Assembly: GCA_910579545.1 (NCBI GenBank)
Contig: CAJTVI010000025.1
Coordinates: 20,940-31,996, forward strand
Length of the DNA: 11,057 nucleotides
Direction: 5' to 3'
Source: an uncultured Oscillospiraceae bacterium
GTDB taxonomy: Bacteria > Bacillota > Clostridia > Oscillospirales > Ruminococcaceae
Position numbers and translations under genes: made by a program. Under the pieces are notes generated by a model, which saw nothing but the letters and a program-made list of their open reading frames with translations, did not search any database and was not told the DNA's origin. Of this stretch, positions 5,466-11,057 are shown in pieces. How positions within the stretch are numbered: position 1 is the stretch's first letter; the number at the start of each line of letters is the position of its first letter.

Positions 5466-5511
5466 AAAAAACAAAGGGACGGTTCTTTTGCCTTGGCGAA
5501 AGAACCGTCCC
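5466..5511 (-). terminator. GGGACGGTTCTTT palindrome: tRNA terminator and REP-like element
   Basis: A perfect 13-bp stem pairs GGGACGGTTCTTT (5476-5488) with AAAGAACCGTCCC (5499-5511) around a 10-base loop that itself contains GCC-TT-GGC. On the minus strand it is followed by TTTGTTTTTT (5475-5466), making it a good intrinsic terminator for the tRNA transcript. The same core (GGGACGGTTCTTT) is, from memory, a recurrent intergenic palindrome in Clostridia, sometimes near IS200-like (REP-associated) transposases. The hairpin is certain; the REP reading is inferred. Confidence 0.75.
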
Positions 5512-5520
5512 CCTGCCCTG

Positions 5521-5541
5521 CGGTTGGGGTTCGTCCAACCG
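5521..5541 (-). other. Short hairpin in the tRNA 3' trailer
   Basis: CGGTTGG (5521-5527) pairs with CCAACCG (5535-5541) around a 7-base loop, 5 bases past the tRNA 3' end on the minus strand. It could guide trailer processing. There is no T tract, so it is not a terminator on its own. Confidence 0.4.
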
Positions 5542-5546
5542 GCGAT

Positions 5547-5623
5547 TGGTGGGCCATCCAGGACTTGAACCCGGGACCAAGCGGTTATGAGCCGCCGGCT
5601 CTGACCAGCTGAGCTAATGGCCC
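5547..5623 (-). tRNA. tRNA with CAU anticodon, best read as tRNA-Ile2 (lysidine type)
   Basis: A 77-nt cloverleaf with encoded CCA (5549-5547). Acceptor stem GGGCCAT/ATGGCCC is 7 bp perfect; the D arm contains TAGCTCAGCTGGTCAGAG; the anticodon loop is CTCATAA with CAT at 5589-5587; the T arm CCGGG-TTCAAGT-CCTGG has one G-T pair. It is not initiator tRNA: the acceptor is fully paired and the D arm differs. The CTCATAA loop and the CGCTTGGTC variable side resemble tRNA-Ile2, whose C34 is changed to lysidine by TilS to read AUA, more than elongator tRNA-Met (usually TTCATAC). Automated tools may label it Met. Its own promoter is at 5665-5694 and its terminator at 5466-5511. Confidence 0.93.
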
Positions 5624-5664
5624 GTATGCAAAAACGGCCGGTGCGGCCGCCCTGCGGCCCTTAC

Positions 5665-5694
5665 AGTATACCATATCCCTGCGCGGCGGGGCAA
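5665..5694 (-). promoter_or_regulatory. Promoter of the tRNA gene with extended -10
   Basis: On the minus strand TTGCCC (5694-5689) is 18 bases from TATACT (5670-5665), preceded by TGG, which gives an extended -10 (TGNTATACT). Transcription would start about 35 bases before the tRNA 5' end at 5623. Confidence 0.7.
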
Positions 5695-5757
5695 GAGGCC
5701 CGGCGAACCGCGCGGGACGTTTTGCGTGCGGCGCGCCAGACCGCGCAAGGCCCGGCG

Positions 5758-6189
5758 TTACCCCTCGGGCGGGGGGCTTTGCGCGGCGTTTAGCTTGGCC
5801 GCCAAAAACTTGTCCAGCATCCCCTGCGGGAAGACCGGCTCCCGGTAGCCAAAAGCCTCCCGCACAAAGCTCAGGGTCACCACCGTGCGGCGGCCGGCCT
5901 CCAGCCGCAGGCGGTAAAGGGTGTCCAGCGGCTGGTTTGTGGGGCGGTGGAGGGTAAAGTGCAGCAAAAAGCTGCCGTCCGGCTCGCGCTGGCAGGTGTA
6001 GGCAAACAGGTCGTCCGCGCTTTTTTGGCGCAGCCGGTCCAGGCACTCGTCCAGCGCAAGGGGGGTGCGGTACTCCAGCGTGCCGGCCGGCCCGGGCGCT
6101 GCGCCGCGCTTTTGCTCCTGCCGGCGCAGCGCAAAAAAGATCGCGGCCAGCGCCCCCAAAAGCAGCAGGGCCGAAAGGATCATCGGCAT
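5758..6189 (-). CDS. Small membrane-anchored protein of unknown function
   Basis: A 143-residue protein. Residues 3-21 (MILSALLLLGALAAIFFAL) form one membrane segment followed by the basic stretch RRQEQKR, so by the positive-inside rule the C-terminal domain probably faces the cytoplasm. After a flexible Gly/Ala/Pro linker (28-36), residues 37-135 look like a compact alpha/beta domain (TLEYRTPLALDECLDRLRQK, FAYTCQREPDGSFLLHFTLH, TVVTLSFVREAFGYREPVF). I do not recognise the family. The ATG at 6189 is preceded by AAGGAG (6203-6198) at eight bases; a second ATG two codons on is possible. It is divergent from the membrane protein gene at 6442 and ends 63 bases before the tRNA promoter, with no clear terminator between. 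Confidence 0.75.
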   Translation of the reverse strand: MPMILSALLLLGALAAIFFALRRQEQKRGAAPGPAGTLEYRTPLALDECLDRLRQKSADDLFAYTCQREPDGSFLLHFTLHRPTNQPLDTLYRLRLEAGRRTVVTLSFVREAFGYREPVFPQGMLDKFLAAKLNAAQSPPPEG

Positions 6190-6288
6190 TCTCTCGTCTC
6201 CTTAATGGGCTGAATGGGCGGGGCAAAGCCGCGGGGCGTGTTTGGCGCGCGGCGCTGGCCCCTGCCCTGTGGAAAAACCCCGGCCTTT

Positions 6289-6332
6289 AAGCCGCCGCGC
6301 GGCTTTTCTTTCCCGCGGGTTTGTGGTACAAT
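6289..6332 (+). promoter_or_regulatory. Extended -10 promoter overlapped by a terminator-like hairpin
   Basis: TGGTACAAT (6324-6332) is an extended -10 with a weak -35 TTTTCT (6304-6309) at 17 bases; it should drive the membrane protein and glycoside hydrolase genes. Immediately upstream, AAGCCGC (6289-6295) pairs with GCGGCTT (6299-6305) around a CGC loop, followed by TTCTTT. This looks like a small plus-strand terminator that overlaps the -35. It could insulate the promoter from read-through. Confidence 0.5.
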
Positions 6333-6441
6333 ATGCCCTGTATCGCCCGGCAGGCCGCAGGGTGCGGGCCCGCCGCGGGGTATCCCCATTATAATCCATC
6401 GGGCGGCGGGATGCAAATGCCGCCCCGGCCAGGAGGACGCC

Positions 6442-6954
6442 ATGAACCCCAAGTTTTCCATCACTCGCAAAACCTACTACGCCCTGGGTCTGCTGGCGGC
6501 GGCCTTTTCCACCGCCGGGGCGCTGGGGGTGCTGGTGGGGCAAGCCTATACCCTGCTGGATAACCTGGCCTTTGTGCTGGCCGGCATGATGTTTTTGCTG
6601 CTGGCCGCCATCAAGGGCAGCACAAAGCAGCAAAAGGCCCGGTACTTCGCCTGCTTTTTTTTGATGATCCTCTCGATCGGCCGGCTGCCCGCCCTTATCG
6701 GCCGGCTGCTGGCGGCCAGCTACTGGCCGGTGTTCCTCTGGGTGGAGACGCTGCGGGACGCCCGCATGCGCACGGCCGCCCGCACCCTCACCCTCTGCGA
6801 GGGGCTGGGCTGCATCCTCTGGGCGGCGGTGGCCCTGGGCGGCCTTGAGGGCTTTGCCTTTGTGACCAACATCTTTTGGCTGCTCACCGCCATCACCCGG
6901 GGCTGGGCCGCGCTGGGGCTGTACAAGGCGGCGGCCGCAAACGGCGGGAACTGA
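6442..6954 (+). CDS. Polytopic membrane protein of unknown function
   Basis: A 170-residue hydrophobic protein with about five predicted membrane segments (roughly 13-34, 40-58, 68-90, 118-135 and 138-160). Basic loops TKQQKAR (61-67) and RDARMRTAAR (105-114) probably face the cytoplasm. It has no motif I recognise and no catalytic signature. The start is set by AGGAGG (6431-6436) five bases before the ATG; the same frame is open back to 6214, but that stretch contains the promoter. It lies 59 bases upstream of the glycoside hydrolase lipoprotein gene with no terminator between, so the two are probably co-transcribed, which hints at an envelope role without proving it. Confidence 0.8.
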   Translation: MNPKFSITRKTYYALGLLAAAFSTAGALGVLVGQAYTLLDNLAFVLAGMMFLLLAAIKGSTKQQKARYFACFFLMILSIGRLPALIGRLLAASYWPVFLWVETLRDARMRTAARTLTLCEGLGCILWAAVALGGLEGFAFVTNIFWLLTAITRGWAALGLYKAAAANGGN

Positions 6955-7013
6955 ACCGCCGGCCCCGCCCGGTACTCCCTAAAACCCCGCATGTAAAAAA
7001 GGAGCTTTTGACC

Positions 7014-8333
7014 ATGACGCCAAAAATCTGCAAACTGCTCACCCTCTGCCTTGCCCTGGCGGTGCTGCTGGCGGGCTGCAAGCTGCTGCCCACCCCGCCC
7101 GCCTCCTCCGCGCCCAGTACGCCCGCGGCCCCTTCGCAGCCCGCCGCGCCCGAAAGCGCGGCCCCCGCCCAAAGCGCCCCGGCCGCTTCCGCGCCCGGCG
7201 GCAGTGCGCAGGACGCCCCGGCCGCCCCCCTTACGGGGGAGTACCGGGCCATGTGGATCAGCTATCTTGAGTGGGAGGCGGTGGATTTTTCCAGCGAGGA
7301 GGCCTTCCGGCGGGACGCGTCCATTATGCTGGACAACTGCGCCGCTTTGGGCCTGAACACGGTCATTGCGCAGGTGCGGCCCTTTGCCGACGCGCTGTAC
7401 GAGAGCAAGCTCTTTCCCTGGAGCCACCTCTGCACCGGGACCCAGGGGCAGGCCCCCGGCTTTGACCCGCTGGCCGTGCTGACCGGGCTGGCCCACGACC
7501 GGGGGCTGCGGCTGGAGGCCTGGCTCAACCCCTACCGGGTGCGGCTGAACGCCAACTACCCGGCCGGCGAATTAGCGGACGGCCACCCGGCCCTTTTGCA
7601 CCCGGAATGGGTAAAGCAGGCCCAGGAGGGGATCTATTTTGATCCCTCGAACCCCGAGGTGCGGCAGTACATCGTGCAGGGGGTCGAGGAGATCCTGCGG
7701 AACTACCCGGTGGACGGCATCCATTTTGACGATTATTTTTACCCCACCACCGACCCCGCCTTTGACGCGGCCGAGTACGCGGCGGCGGGCGGCGGCCTTG
7801 GCCTTGACGACTGGCGGCGCGAAAACGTCAACGCCCTGGTGCGGGCCTGCTACGACGCCATAAAGGCCGTGCGGCCGGCGGCGGTGTTTGGCATCAGCCC
7901 CCAGGGCAACCCGGACAACAACTACAACGGCCAGTACAGCGACGTGGGCCTTTGGATGCGGGAGGGCGGCTATCTGGACTATGTGATGCCCCAGCTTTAC
8001 TGGGGGTACGGCTATACCACCCGGGGCGGCAGTACCCGCTACGCCTTTGAGAACATCAGCGCCGAGTGGGCCGGCATGCAGCGCGCGCCCAGCGTGGCCC
8101 TCTATTTTGGGCTGGGGGCCTACCGGATCGGGGAGGGGGACGGCGGCAACTATGACGCGGCGGCCTCCGGCTGGCAGACCGGCCACACCCTGGCCGACAT
8201 GGTAAAAACCGGCCGGGACTGCGGGGCGGACGGCTACGCCCTGTACCGGTACGACTTTTTGTTCCGCACAAACAACTGGGCCGAGCTTGCCTCGAGCGAG
8301 GGCGCGGCCCTCAGCGAGGTGAACGCGGGCTGA
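7014..8333 (+). CDS. Lipoprotein glycoside hydrolase of the GHL10/DigH (DUF187) type
   Basis: A 439-residue surface lipoprotein. The signal sequence ends in the lipobox LLAGC with Cys22 as lipidation site. A Pro/Ala/Ser-rich spacer (about 27-72) keeps the enzyme off the membrane. The catalytic (beta/alpha)-barrel (about 75-430) shows the GHL10 landmarks: EYRAMWISYLEW (76-87), NTVIAQVRPFADALY (115-129), EAWLNPYR (168-175), GIHFDDYFYP (235-244, acidic pair Asp239/Asp240), GISPQGN (293-299), DYVMPQLYWG (322-331) and GYALYRYDFL (407-416). Family member DigH of E. coli cleaves glycan strands of peptide-stripped peptidoglycan, so a role in cell-wall glycan turnover is likely here. Length is usual. 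The start is fixed by AAAGGAG (6998-7004), nine bases before the ATG. Probably second gene of a unit with the membrane protein upstream. Confidence 0.92.
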   Translation: MTPKICKLLTLCLALAVLLAGCKLLPTPPASSAPSTPAAPSQPAAPESAAPAQSAPAASAPGGSAQDAPAAPLTGEYRAMWISYLEWEAVDFSSEEAFRRDASIMLDNCAALGLNTVIAQVRPFADALYESKLFPWSHLCTGTQGQAPGFDPLAVLTGLAHDRGLRLEAWLNPYRVRLNANYPAGELADGHPALLHPEWVKQAQEGIYFDPSNPEVRQYIVQGVEEILRNYPVDGIHFDDYFYPTTDPAFDAAEYAAAGGGLGLDDWRRENVNALVRACYDAIKAVRPAAVFGISPQGNPDNNYNGQYSDVGLWMREGGYLDYVMPQLYWGYGYTTRGGSTRYAFENISAEWAGMQRAPSVALYFGLGAYRIGEGDGGNYDAAASGWQTGHTLADMVKTGRDCGADGYALYRYDFLFRTNNWAELASSEGAALSEVNAG

Positions 8334-8336
8334 AAA

Positions 8337-8460
8337 GCAGGGCCGATCTGGGGGCCAAAGCCCCCAGACCCCCTTACCGCAGGGCCGATCTGGGGGCCAA
8401 AGCCCCCAGACCCCCTTACCGCAGGGCCGATCTGGGGGCCAAAGCCCCCAGGCCCCCGTT
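8337..8460. repeat. 42-bp tandem repeat, three copies, each with a perfect hairpin
   Basis: Copies begin at 8337, 8379 and 8421. The first two (8337-8378, 8379-8420) are identical; the third matches for 31 bases and then diverges (GGCCCCC for GACCCCC). Each unit contains TCTGGGGGC-CAAA-GCCCCCAGA, a 9-bp perfect stem with a 4-base loop (first copy 8347-8368). No T tract follows any hairpin, so they are not ordinary intrinsic terminators. The array lies directly after the glycoside hydrolase stop and before the next promoter, so it would form three stacked hairpins in the 3' end of that mRNA and could protect it from exonuclease or assist Rho-type termination. Confidence 0.92.
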
Positions 8461-8497
8461 ATGGGGAGATTATAATTGATGAAGATACATACCACCC

Positions 8498-8526
8498 TTG
8501 TATGCCGCGCGCGGCCCGGCTATAAT
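8498..8526 (+). promoter_or_regulatory. Strong sigma-A promoter of the lipoprotein-transporter unit
   Basis: TTGTAT (8498-8503, 4/6) and a perfect TATAAT (8521-8526) are 17 bases apart. The leader from about 8533 carries a short GC-rich hairpin (GGCGGC-A-GGCCGCC region, about 8537-8550) before the AAGGTGG ribosome binding site (8571-8577). Confidence 0.75.
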
Positions 8527-8584
8527 AGCTATGAGCGGCGGCAGGCCGCCTGATACCACAACAAACCGTAAAGGTGGGATATAC

Positions 8585-9166
8585 ATGAACCAACTGCGTT
8601 TGCGCCGGCTGCTGGCGTTTTTGCTGGCCCTTGTGCTCTGCACCGGGCTGCTGGCCGGCTGCGGCAAAAAGGACGAGGAGCAACCCGAGGAGGAGCCCAG
8701 CAAGGAGATCCAGTCCACCCGGGGGGGCAGCGGGCCGGAGTTTTCCGAGGAGTTTGACCAGACCGCCCGCTTTGCCACCGAGGTGAACGGGGATACCTTG
8801 GGGGTGGTGTTCAACGGCATCCAGAACCGCAGCACCCCCTACTTTACCCCGGCGGGCAGCAGCATCACGGTGGACGCCCGGGCCACCACCGAGAGCGAGA
8901 GCCTGTTTGGCTACCGGGTCTCGCTCTGGCGGCAGACCGATTACGGCACCACCGTGTATACCGAGGGCAACACTCTTGCCCTCACGGCGGACGGCCAGTG
9001 GTATACCGGCAGCTTCAGCGGGCTGATTCCCGGCGCGCGGTACAAGCTTACCCTGGCGTATGACAGCAGCAAGTTTTACCTGTCCGGCACGATGGCGGTG
9101 CGGGGGCTTGCCGGCGCGGACGCGGACGACGACGAAAACGGCGATGAAAGCGGGGGCGGCGAATAA
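8585..9166 (+). CDS. Lipoprotein of unknown function with acidic tail
   Basis: A 193-residue predicted lipoprotein: basic start (MNQLRLRR), hydrophobic core, lipobox LLAGC with Cys26. A charged linker (KKDEEQPEEEPSKE, 28-41) leads to a domain at about 60-172 rich in alternating polar and aromatic strands (TLGVVFNGIQNRSTPYF, ITVDARATTESES, YRVSLWRQT, GQWYTGSFSGL, ARYKLTLAYDSSKFYLSG) that reads like an all-beta, fibronectin/Ig-like fold. The tail (178-193) is almost entirely Asp/Glu/Gly. No catalytic motif is seen. The start has AAGGTGG seven bases upstream and its own strong promoter. The stop codon directly abuts the GTG of the transporter gene, so the two are coupled. The fold assignment is a guess; localisation is well supported. 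Confidence 0.85.
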   Translation: MNQLRLRRLLAFLLALVLCTGLLAGCGKKDEEQPEEEPSKEIQSTRGGSGPEFSEEFDQTARFATEVNGDTLGVVFNGIQNRSTPYFTPAGSSITVDARATTESESLFGYRVSLWRQTDYGTTVYTEGNTLALTADGQWYTGSFSGLIPGARYKLTLAYDSSKFYLSGTMAVRGLAGADADDDENGDESGGGE

Positions 9167-10087
9167 GTGACCAGAGCACAAAAGACCCGGCGCCTTTTGC
9201 TGCTGGCCCTTACCGCCCTGATCTGGGGCGCGGCCTTTGTGGCCCAGAGCGTGGGCATGGAGCATGTGGGCCCCTTTACCTTTAACGGGGTGCGCAGCCT
9301 GATCGGCGGGCTGGTGCTGCTGCCCTGCGTCCCCCTGCTGGACGGCCTGGCCCAAAAAAACGGCGAGCCCAGCCGCGCCCCCAAAACCCCTGCCGACCGC
9401 CGGGCGCTCTGGCAGGGCGGGCTGCTCTGCGGGCTGGCGCTCACGGCCGGCTCCAGCCTGCAGCAGGCGGGCATCCAGTACACCACCGTGGGCAAGGCGG
9501 GCTTTTTGACCGCCATGTACATCATCCTTGTGCCGGTGCTGGGCGTCTTTTGGCACAAAAAGCCGGGCGCGCAGGTCTGGGCCGGTGTGGCGCTGGCGGT
9601 GGCGGGCTTTTACCTGCTCTGCCGGCCGGAACAGCTGGGCGTGGGCCGGGGCGAGGCGATGCTGCTGCTGGGCAGCCTGATGTTCAGCTTCCACATCCTG
9701 CTCATCGACCGGTTTTCCCCCATCGTGGATGGGGTGCGCATGTCCTGCATCCAGTTTTTTGTGGCGGGGGGCATCTGCTTTGCAGCGGCGCTGCTCTTTG
9801 AGCGGCCCACCCTCGGCGGTCTCCTGGCCAGCTGGGCGCCCATCCTCTATGCCGGCGTGCTCTCCTGCGGGGTGGGCTACACCTTACAGGTGGTGGCCCA
9901 AAAGGGGCTGGACCCCACCGTCGCCAGCCTGGTGCTCAGCCTCGAATCGGTCTTTTCGGTACTGGCCGGCTGGGTGCTGCTGCACCAAGCCCTCTCGCTG
10001 CGGGAGCTGCTGGGCTGCGCGCTGATCTTTGCGGCCATCCTGCTGGCCCAGCTGCCCGGCAAAACGCCTGGCCCCAAAAAGCAATAA
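9167..10087 (+). CDS. EamA/DMT-superfamily transporter
   Basis: A 306-residue membrane protein with ten predicted helices in two EamA repeats (about 9-150 and 163-296), the usual size for drug/metabolite transporters. Typical landmarks are LIWGAAFVAQ (18-27), TTVGKAGFLTAMYIILVPVL (106-125, end of the first repeat) and DPTVASLVLSLESVFSVLAG (249-268, matching position in the second repeat). Family members export or import small metabolites such as amino acids or nucleosides; the substrate cannot be told from sequence. The GTG start at 9167 follows the preceding TAA with no gap, and only a weak G-rich ribosome binding site is present (9152-9159), so translation probably depends on ribosomes arriving from the lipoprotein gene. 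It is the last gene of the unit, followed by a long hairpin. Confidence 0.9.
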   Translation: MTRAQKTRRLLLLALTALIWGAAFVAQSVGMEHVGPFTFNGVRSLIGGLVLLPCVPLLDGLAQKNGEPSRAPKTPADRRALWQGGLLCGLALTAGSSLQQAGIQYTTVGKAGFLTAMYIILVPVLGVFWHKKPGAQVWAGVALAVAGFYLLCRPEQLGVGRGEAMLLLGSLMFSFHILLIDRFSPIVDGVRMSCIQFFVAGGICFAAALLFERPTLGGLLASWAPILYAGVLSCGVGYTLQVVAQKGLDPTVASLVLSLESVFSVLAGWVLLHQALSLRELLGCALIFAAILLAQLPGKTPGPKKQ

Positions 10088-10088
10088 C

Positions 10089-10138
10089 AACAGCTAAGCG
10101 CCCCGGACGGCTTTCTGCCGTCCGGGGCGCCGCTGTTT
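10089..10138 (+). terminator. Terminator-like long hairpin after the transporter gene
   Basis: GCGCCCCGGACGG (10098-10110) pairs perfectly with CCGTCCGGGGCGC (10118-10130) around a 7-base loop. The stem is prolonged by AACAGC (10089-10094) with GCTGTT (10132-10137). The T tract is poor (TTT), so termination may be incomplete or the hairpin may mainly stabilise the mRNA. Confidence 0.7.
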
Positions 10139-10189
10139 GGCCGCTCAAAACAGGCTGGTCCACTGCCGGGACGCGGGGGGCTTGGGAGC

Positions 10190-10211
10190 AAAAGTAAGGC
10201 CCCGCGGCCTT
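10190..10211 (-). terminator. Weak candidate terminator of the C39-like peptidase gene
   Basis: On the minus strand AAGGCC-GCGG-GGCCTT (10211-10196) is followed by ACTTTT (10195-10190). The stem is only 6 bp. It lies 36 bases after the stop at 10247 and, with the hairpin at 10089-10138, separates the convergent genes. Confidence 0.4.
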
Positions 10212-10246
10212 GCCTTTTGCCGGGCTGCGGTTAAGGCAATGGCCGC

Positions 10247-11057
10247 TCACTCGATCACCACCGCCCGGCCGCCCATGGCCGCAAAGCTCTGCCAAAAGCG
10301 CTCCGGCTCCACCGCCTGCCAGCCCTCCAGCGGGTCGGCGATGCGGTAAAGCCCCTCCTCCTGCCGGCCGGCCAGCACCACGCAGTGCAGGTTGTCGTAG
10401 GGGGTGTAGCGGCTGCCGTCCGGCAGCACCCAGCCAAAGCTGGCCGCGCGGGGCTCCTCATAGCCGCGGGTCACCCACACCGCCAGCGGCACCCCGGCGT
10501 CCAGATACCGCTCCAGCGTTTCCTGGTCCAGCCCATGGAGGGCCCTTGCCCGGCGGGTGCAGCCCTGCCCCGTCAAAAAGGCGTTGGCCCCCTCGGCGGC
10601 CGGGCCCTCAAAGCAGTACCAGCCGCCCCGCTCGCTGGAGGCGTCGCCGGCATAGGCGGTTTCGGGGTCGGGGCCAAACCGGTCGTTGCCCATGTACGAA
10701 AAGCCCGTCCGGGGGAAATACTCAAAAAACAGCTCGTCCATCTCCGCCGGCGCGCCGGCCCAGCCCAGCAGCATGGCGGTGCTGGCCGCCTCGCAGCCGT
10801 TGGGCAGCAGCGGCCGCTGTTCCAGCAGCTCCAACGGCCGCCCCTCGGGGATGGCCTCCGGCCGTGCCGGCGCGTCCGGCCAAAGGGCCAGGCCGGGTGC
10901 GGCGGTGCGCAGGGCGTAAAACCCGCCCAGCCCCAGCGCCAGCAGCAGCAGGGCCAGCAGCCGCCGCGCCGCCGAACGGCGGCGCTTTTGCCGCCTGCGG
11001 CGGCGGGCGGCGCGGGGGGCGAAAGCCGGCCCGGCGGCGTAGCCGCCGGAATAGGGG
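10247..11057 (-). CDS. Membrane-anchored C39-like cysteine peptidase, 5' end outside the window
   Basis: Followed from the stop at 10247, the frame stays open to the window end (269 visible residues), so an ATG/TTG-type start near 10834 is not the true one. Reading from the N-terminal side there is a Gly/Pro/Tyr/Ala segment, a strongly basic cluster (RRRRRQKRRR, about 11017-10961), a membrane helix (LLALLLLALGLGGFYAL, about 10960-10910), a linker and an extracytoplasmic peptidase domain. The domain has the C39-like triad: Cys in PLLPNGCEAAS (codon 10795-10793), His in DNLHCVVLAG (10387-10385) and Asp in IADPLEG (10336-10334), plus the upstream Gln (EQRPLL) expected at the oxyanion site. Relatives are papain-like enzymes or inactive homologues; C39 itself cleaves double-glycine leaders, but no ABC transporter is attached. 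The substrate is unknown. Confidence 0.85.
   Translation of the reverse strand, partial: PYSGGYAAGPAFAPRAARRRRRQKRRRSAARRLLALLLLALGLGGFYALRTAAPGLALWPDAPARPEAIPEGRPLELLEQRPLLPNGCEAASTAMLLGWAGAPAEMDELFFEYFPRTGFSYMGNDRFGPDPETAYAGDASSERGGWYCFEGPAAEGANAFLTGQGCTRRARALHGLDQETLERYLDAGVPLAVWVTRGYEEPRAASFGWVLPDGSRYTPYDNLHCVVLAGRQEEGLYRIADPLEGWQAVEPERFWQSFAAMGGRAVVIE

Noticed and set aside
5422..5580. N-terminal extension of the cysteine-rich protein
   Set aside because: It would translate a perfect palindrome with T tract and the 3' end of the tRNA.
5547..5623. Insertion site with duplicated tRNA 3' end (att-like repeat)
   Set aside because: I looked for a second copy of the tRNA 3' sequence in 4088-5546 and saw none, and there is no integrase gene in the window.
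7572..8495. Minus-strand frame with a 14-residue repeat (GLWPPDRPCGKGVW type)
   Set aside because: The repeat comes from the 42-bp DNA hairpin array, which keeps any frame open because 42 is a multiple of three; the rest is antisense to the glycoside hydrolase.
8459..9694. Long minus-strand frame (about 410 codons) across the lipoprotein and transporter genes
   Set aside because: It is antisense to two well-supported genes, low complexity, and has no recognisable domain.

Overview
The window looks like chromosomal DNA from a GC-rich member of the Clostridia, most likely the Oscillospiraceae/Ruminococcaceae gut lineage. The evidence is a G+C content of roughly two thirds by eye, strong AGGAGG-type ribosome binding sites, sigma-A-like promoters, lipobox lipoproteins and monoderm-type signalling genes. 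No genus is claimed. Coding strands alternate, so the window is a series of short units rather than one operon.

Left part (1-4310). An ECF sigma factor gene on the minus strand overlaps, by an ATGA junction, a gene cut by the left edge that is probably its anti-sigma or cognate regulator. Divergent from it is a flavodoxin-fold NAD(P)H oxidoreductase with a compact four-cysteine motif like iron-sulfur flavoproteins; its promoter carries a 7-bp inverted repeat. A symmetric bidirectional terminator separates it from a convergent two-component system (OmpR/PhoB-type regulator, then sensor histidine kinase). The regulator gene has a structured leader of about 170 nt and an 11-bp-spaced direct repeat at its promoter, consistent with autoregulation.

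Middle part (about 4440-5700). This stretch has a different composition (one 60-nt block holds only 22 G/C). It contains a small coiled-coil protein built from ten 21-bp in-frame tandem repeats, a small four-cysteine (zinc-ribbon-like) protein, a GGGACGGTTCTTT palindrome that acts as a terminator and resembles REP-type palindromes, and a CAU-anticodon tRNA best read as tRNA-Ile2. It has the look of a small accessory segment lying against a tRNA gene, but no integrase or duplicated attachment site is visible.

Right part (5758-11057). This part is about the cell envelope. It holds a small membrane-anchored protein (minus), a polytopic membrane protein followed by a DigH/GHL10-type glycoside hydrolase lipoprotein, a triplicated 42-bp hairpin repeat, a lipoprotein of unknown function that abuts an EamA/DMT-family transporter, and (minus, cut by the right edge) a membrane-anchored C39-like cysteine peptidase whose N-terminal anchor is visible only when the frame is followed to the window end.

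No phage, CRISPR, restriction or toxin-antitoxin system is visible. The features least explained by known families are the repeat coiled-coil gene, the 42-bp hairpin array, the zinc-ribbon-like protein and the unknown lipoprotein next to the transporter. All functional statements come from reading motifs by eye; no database search was run.
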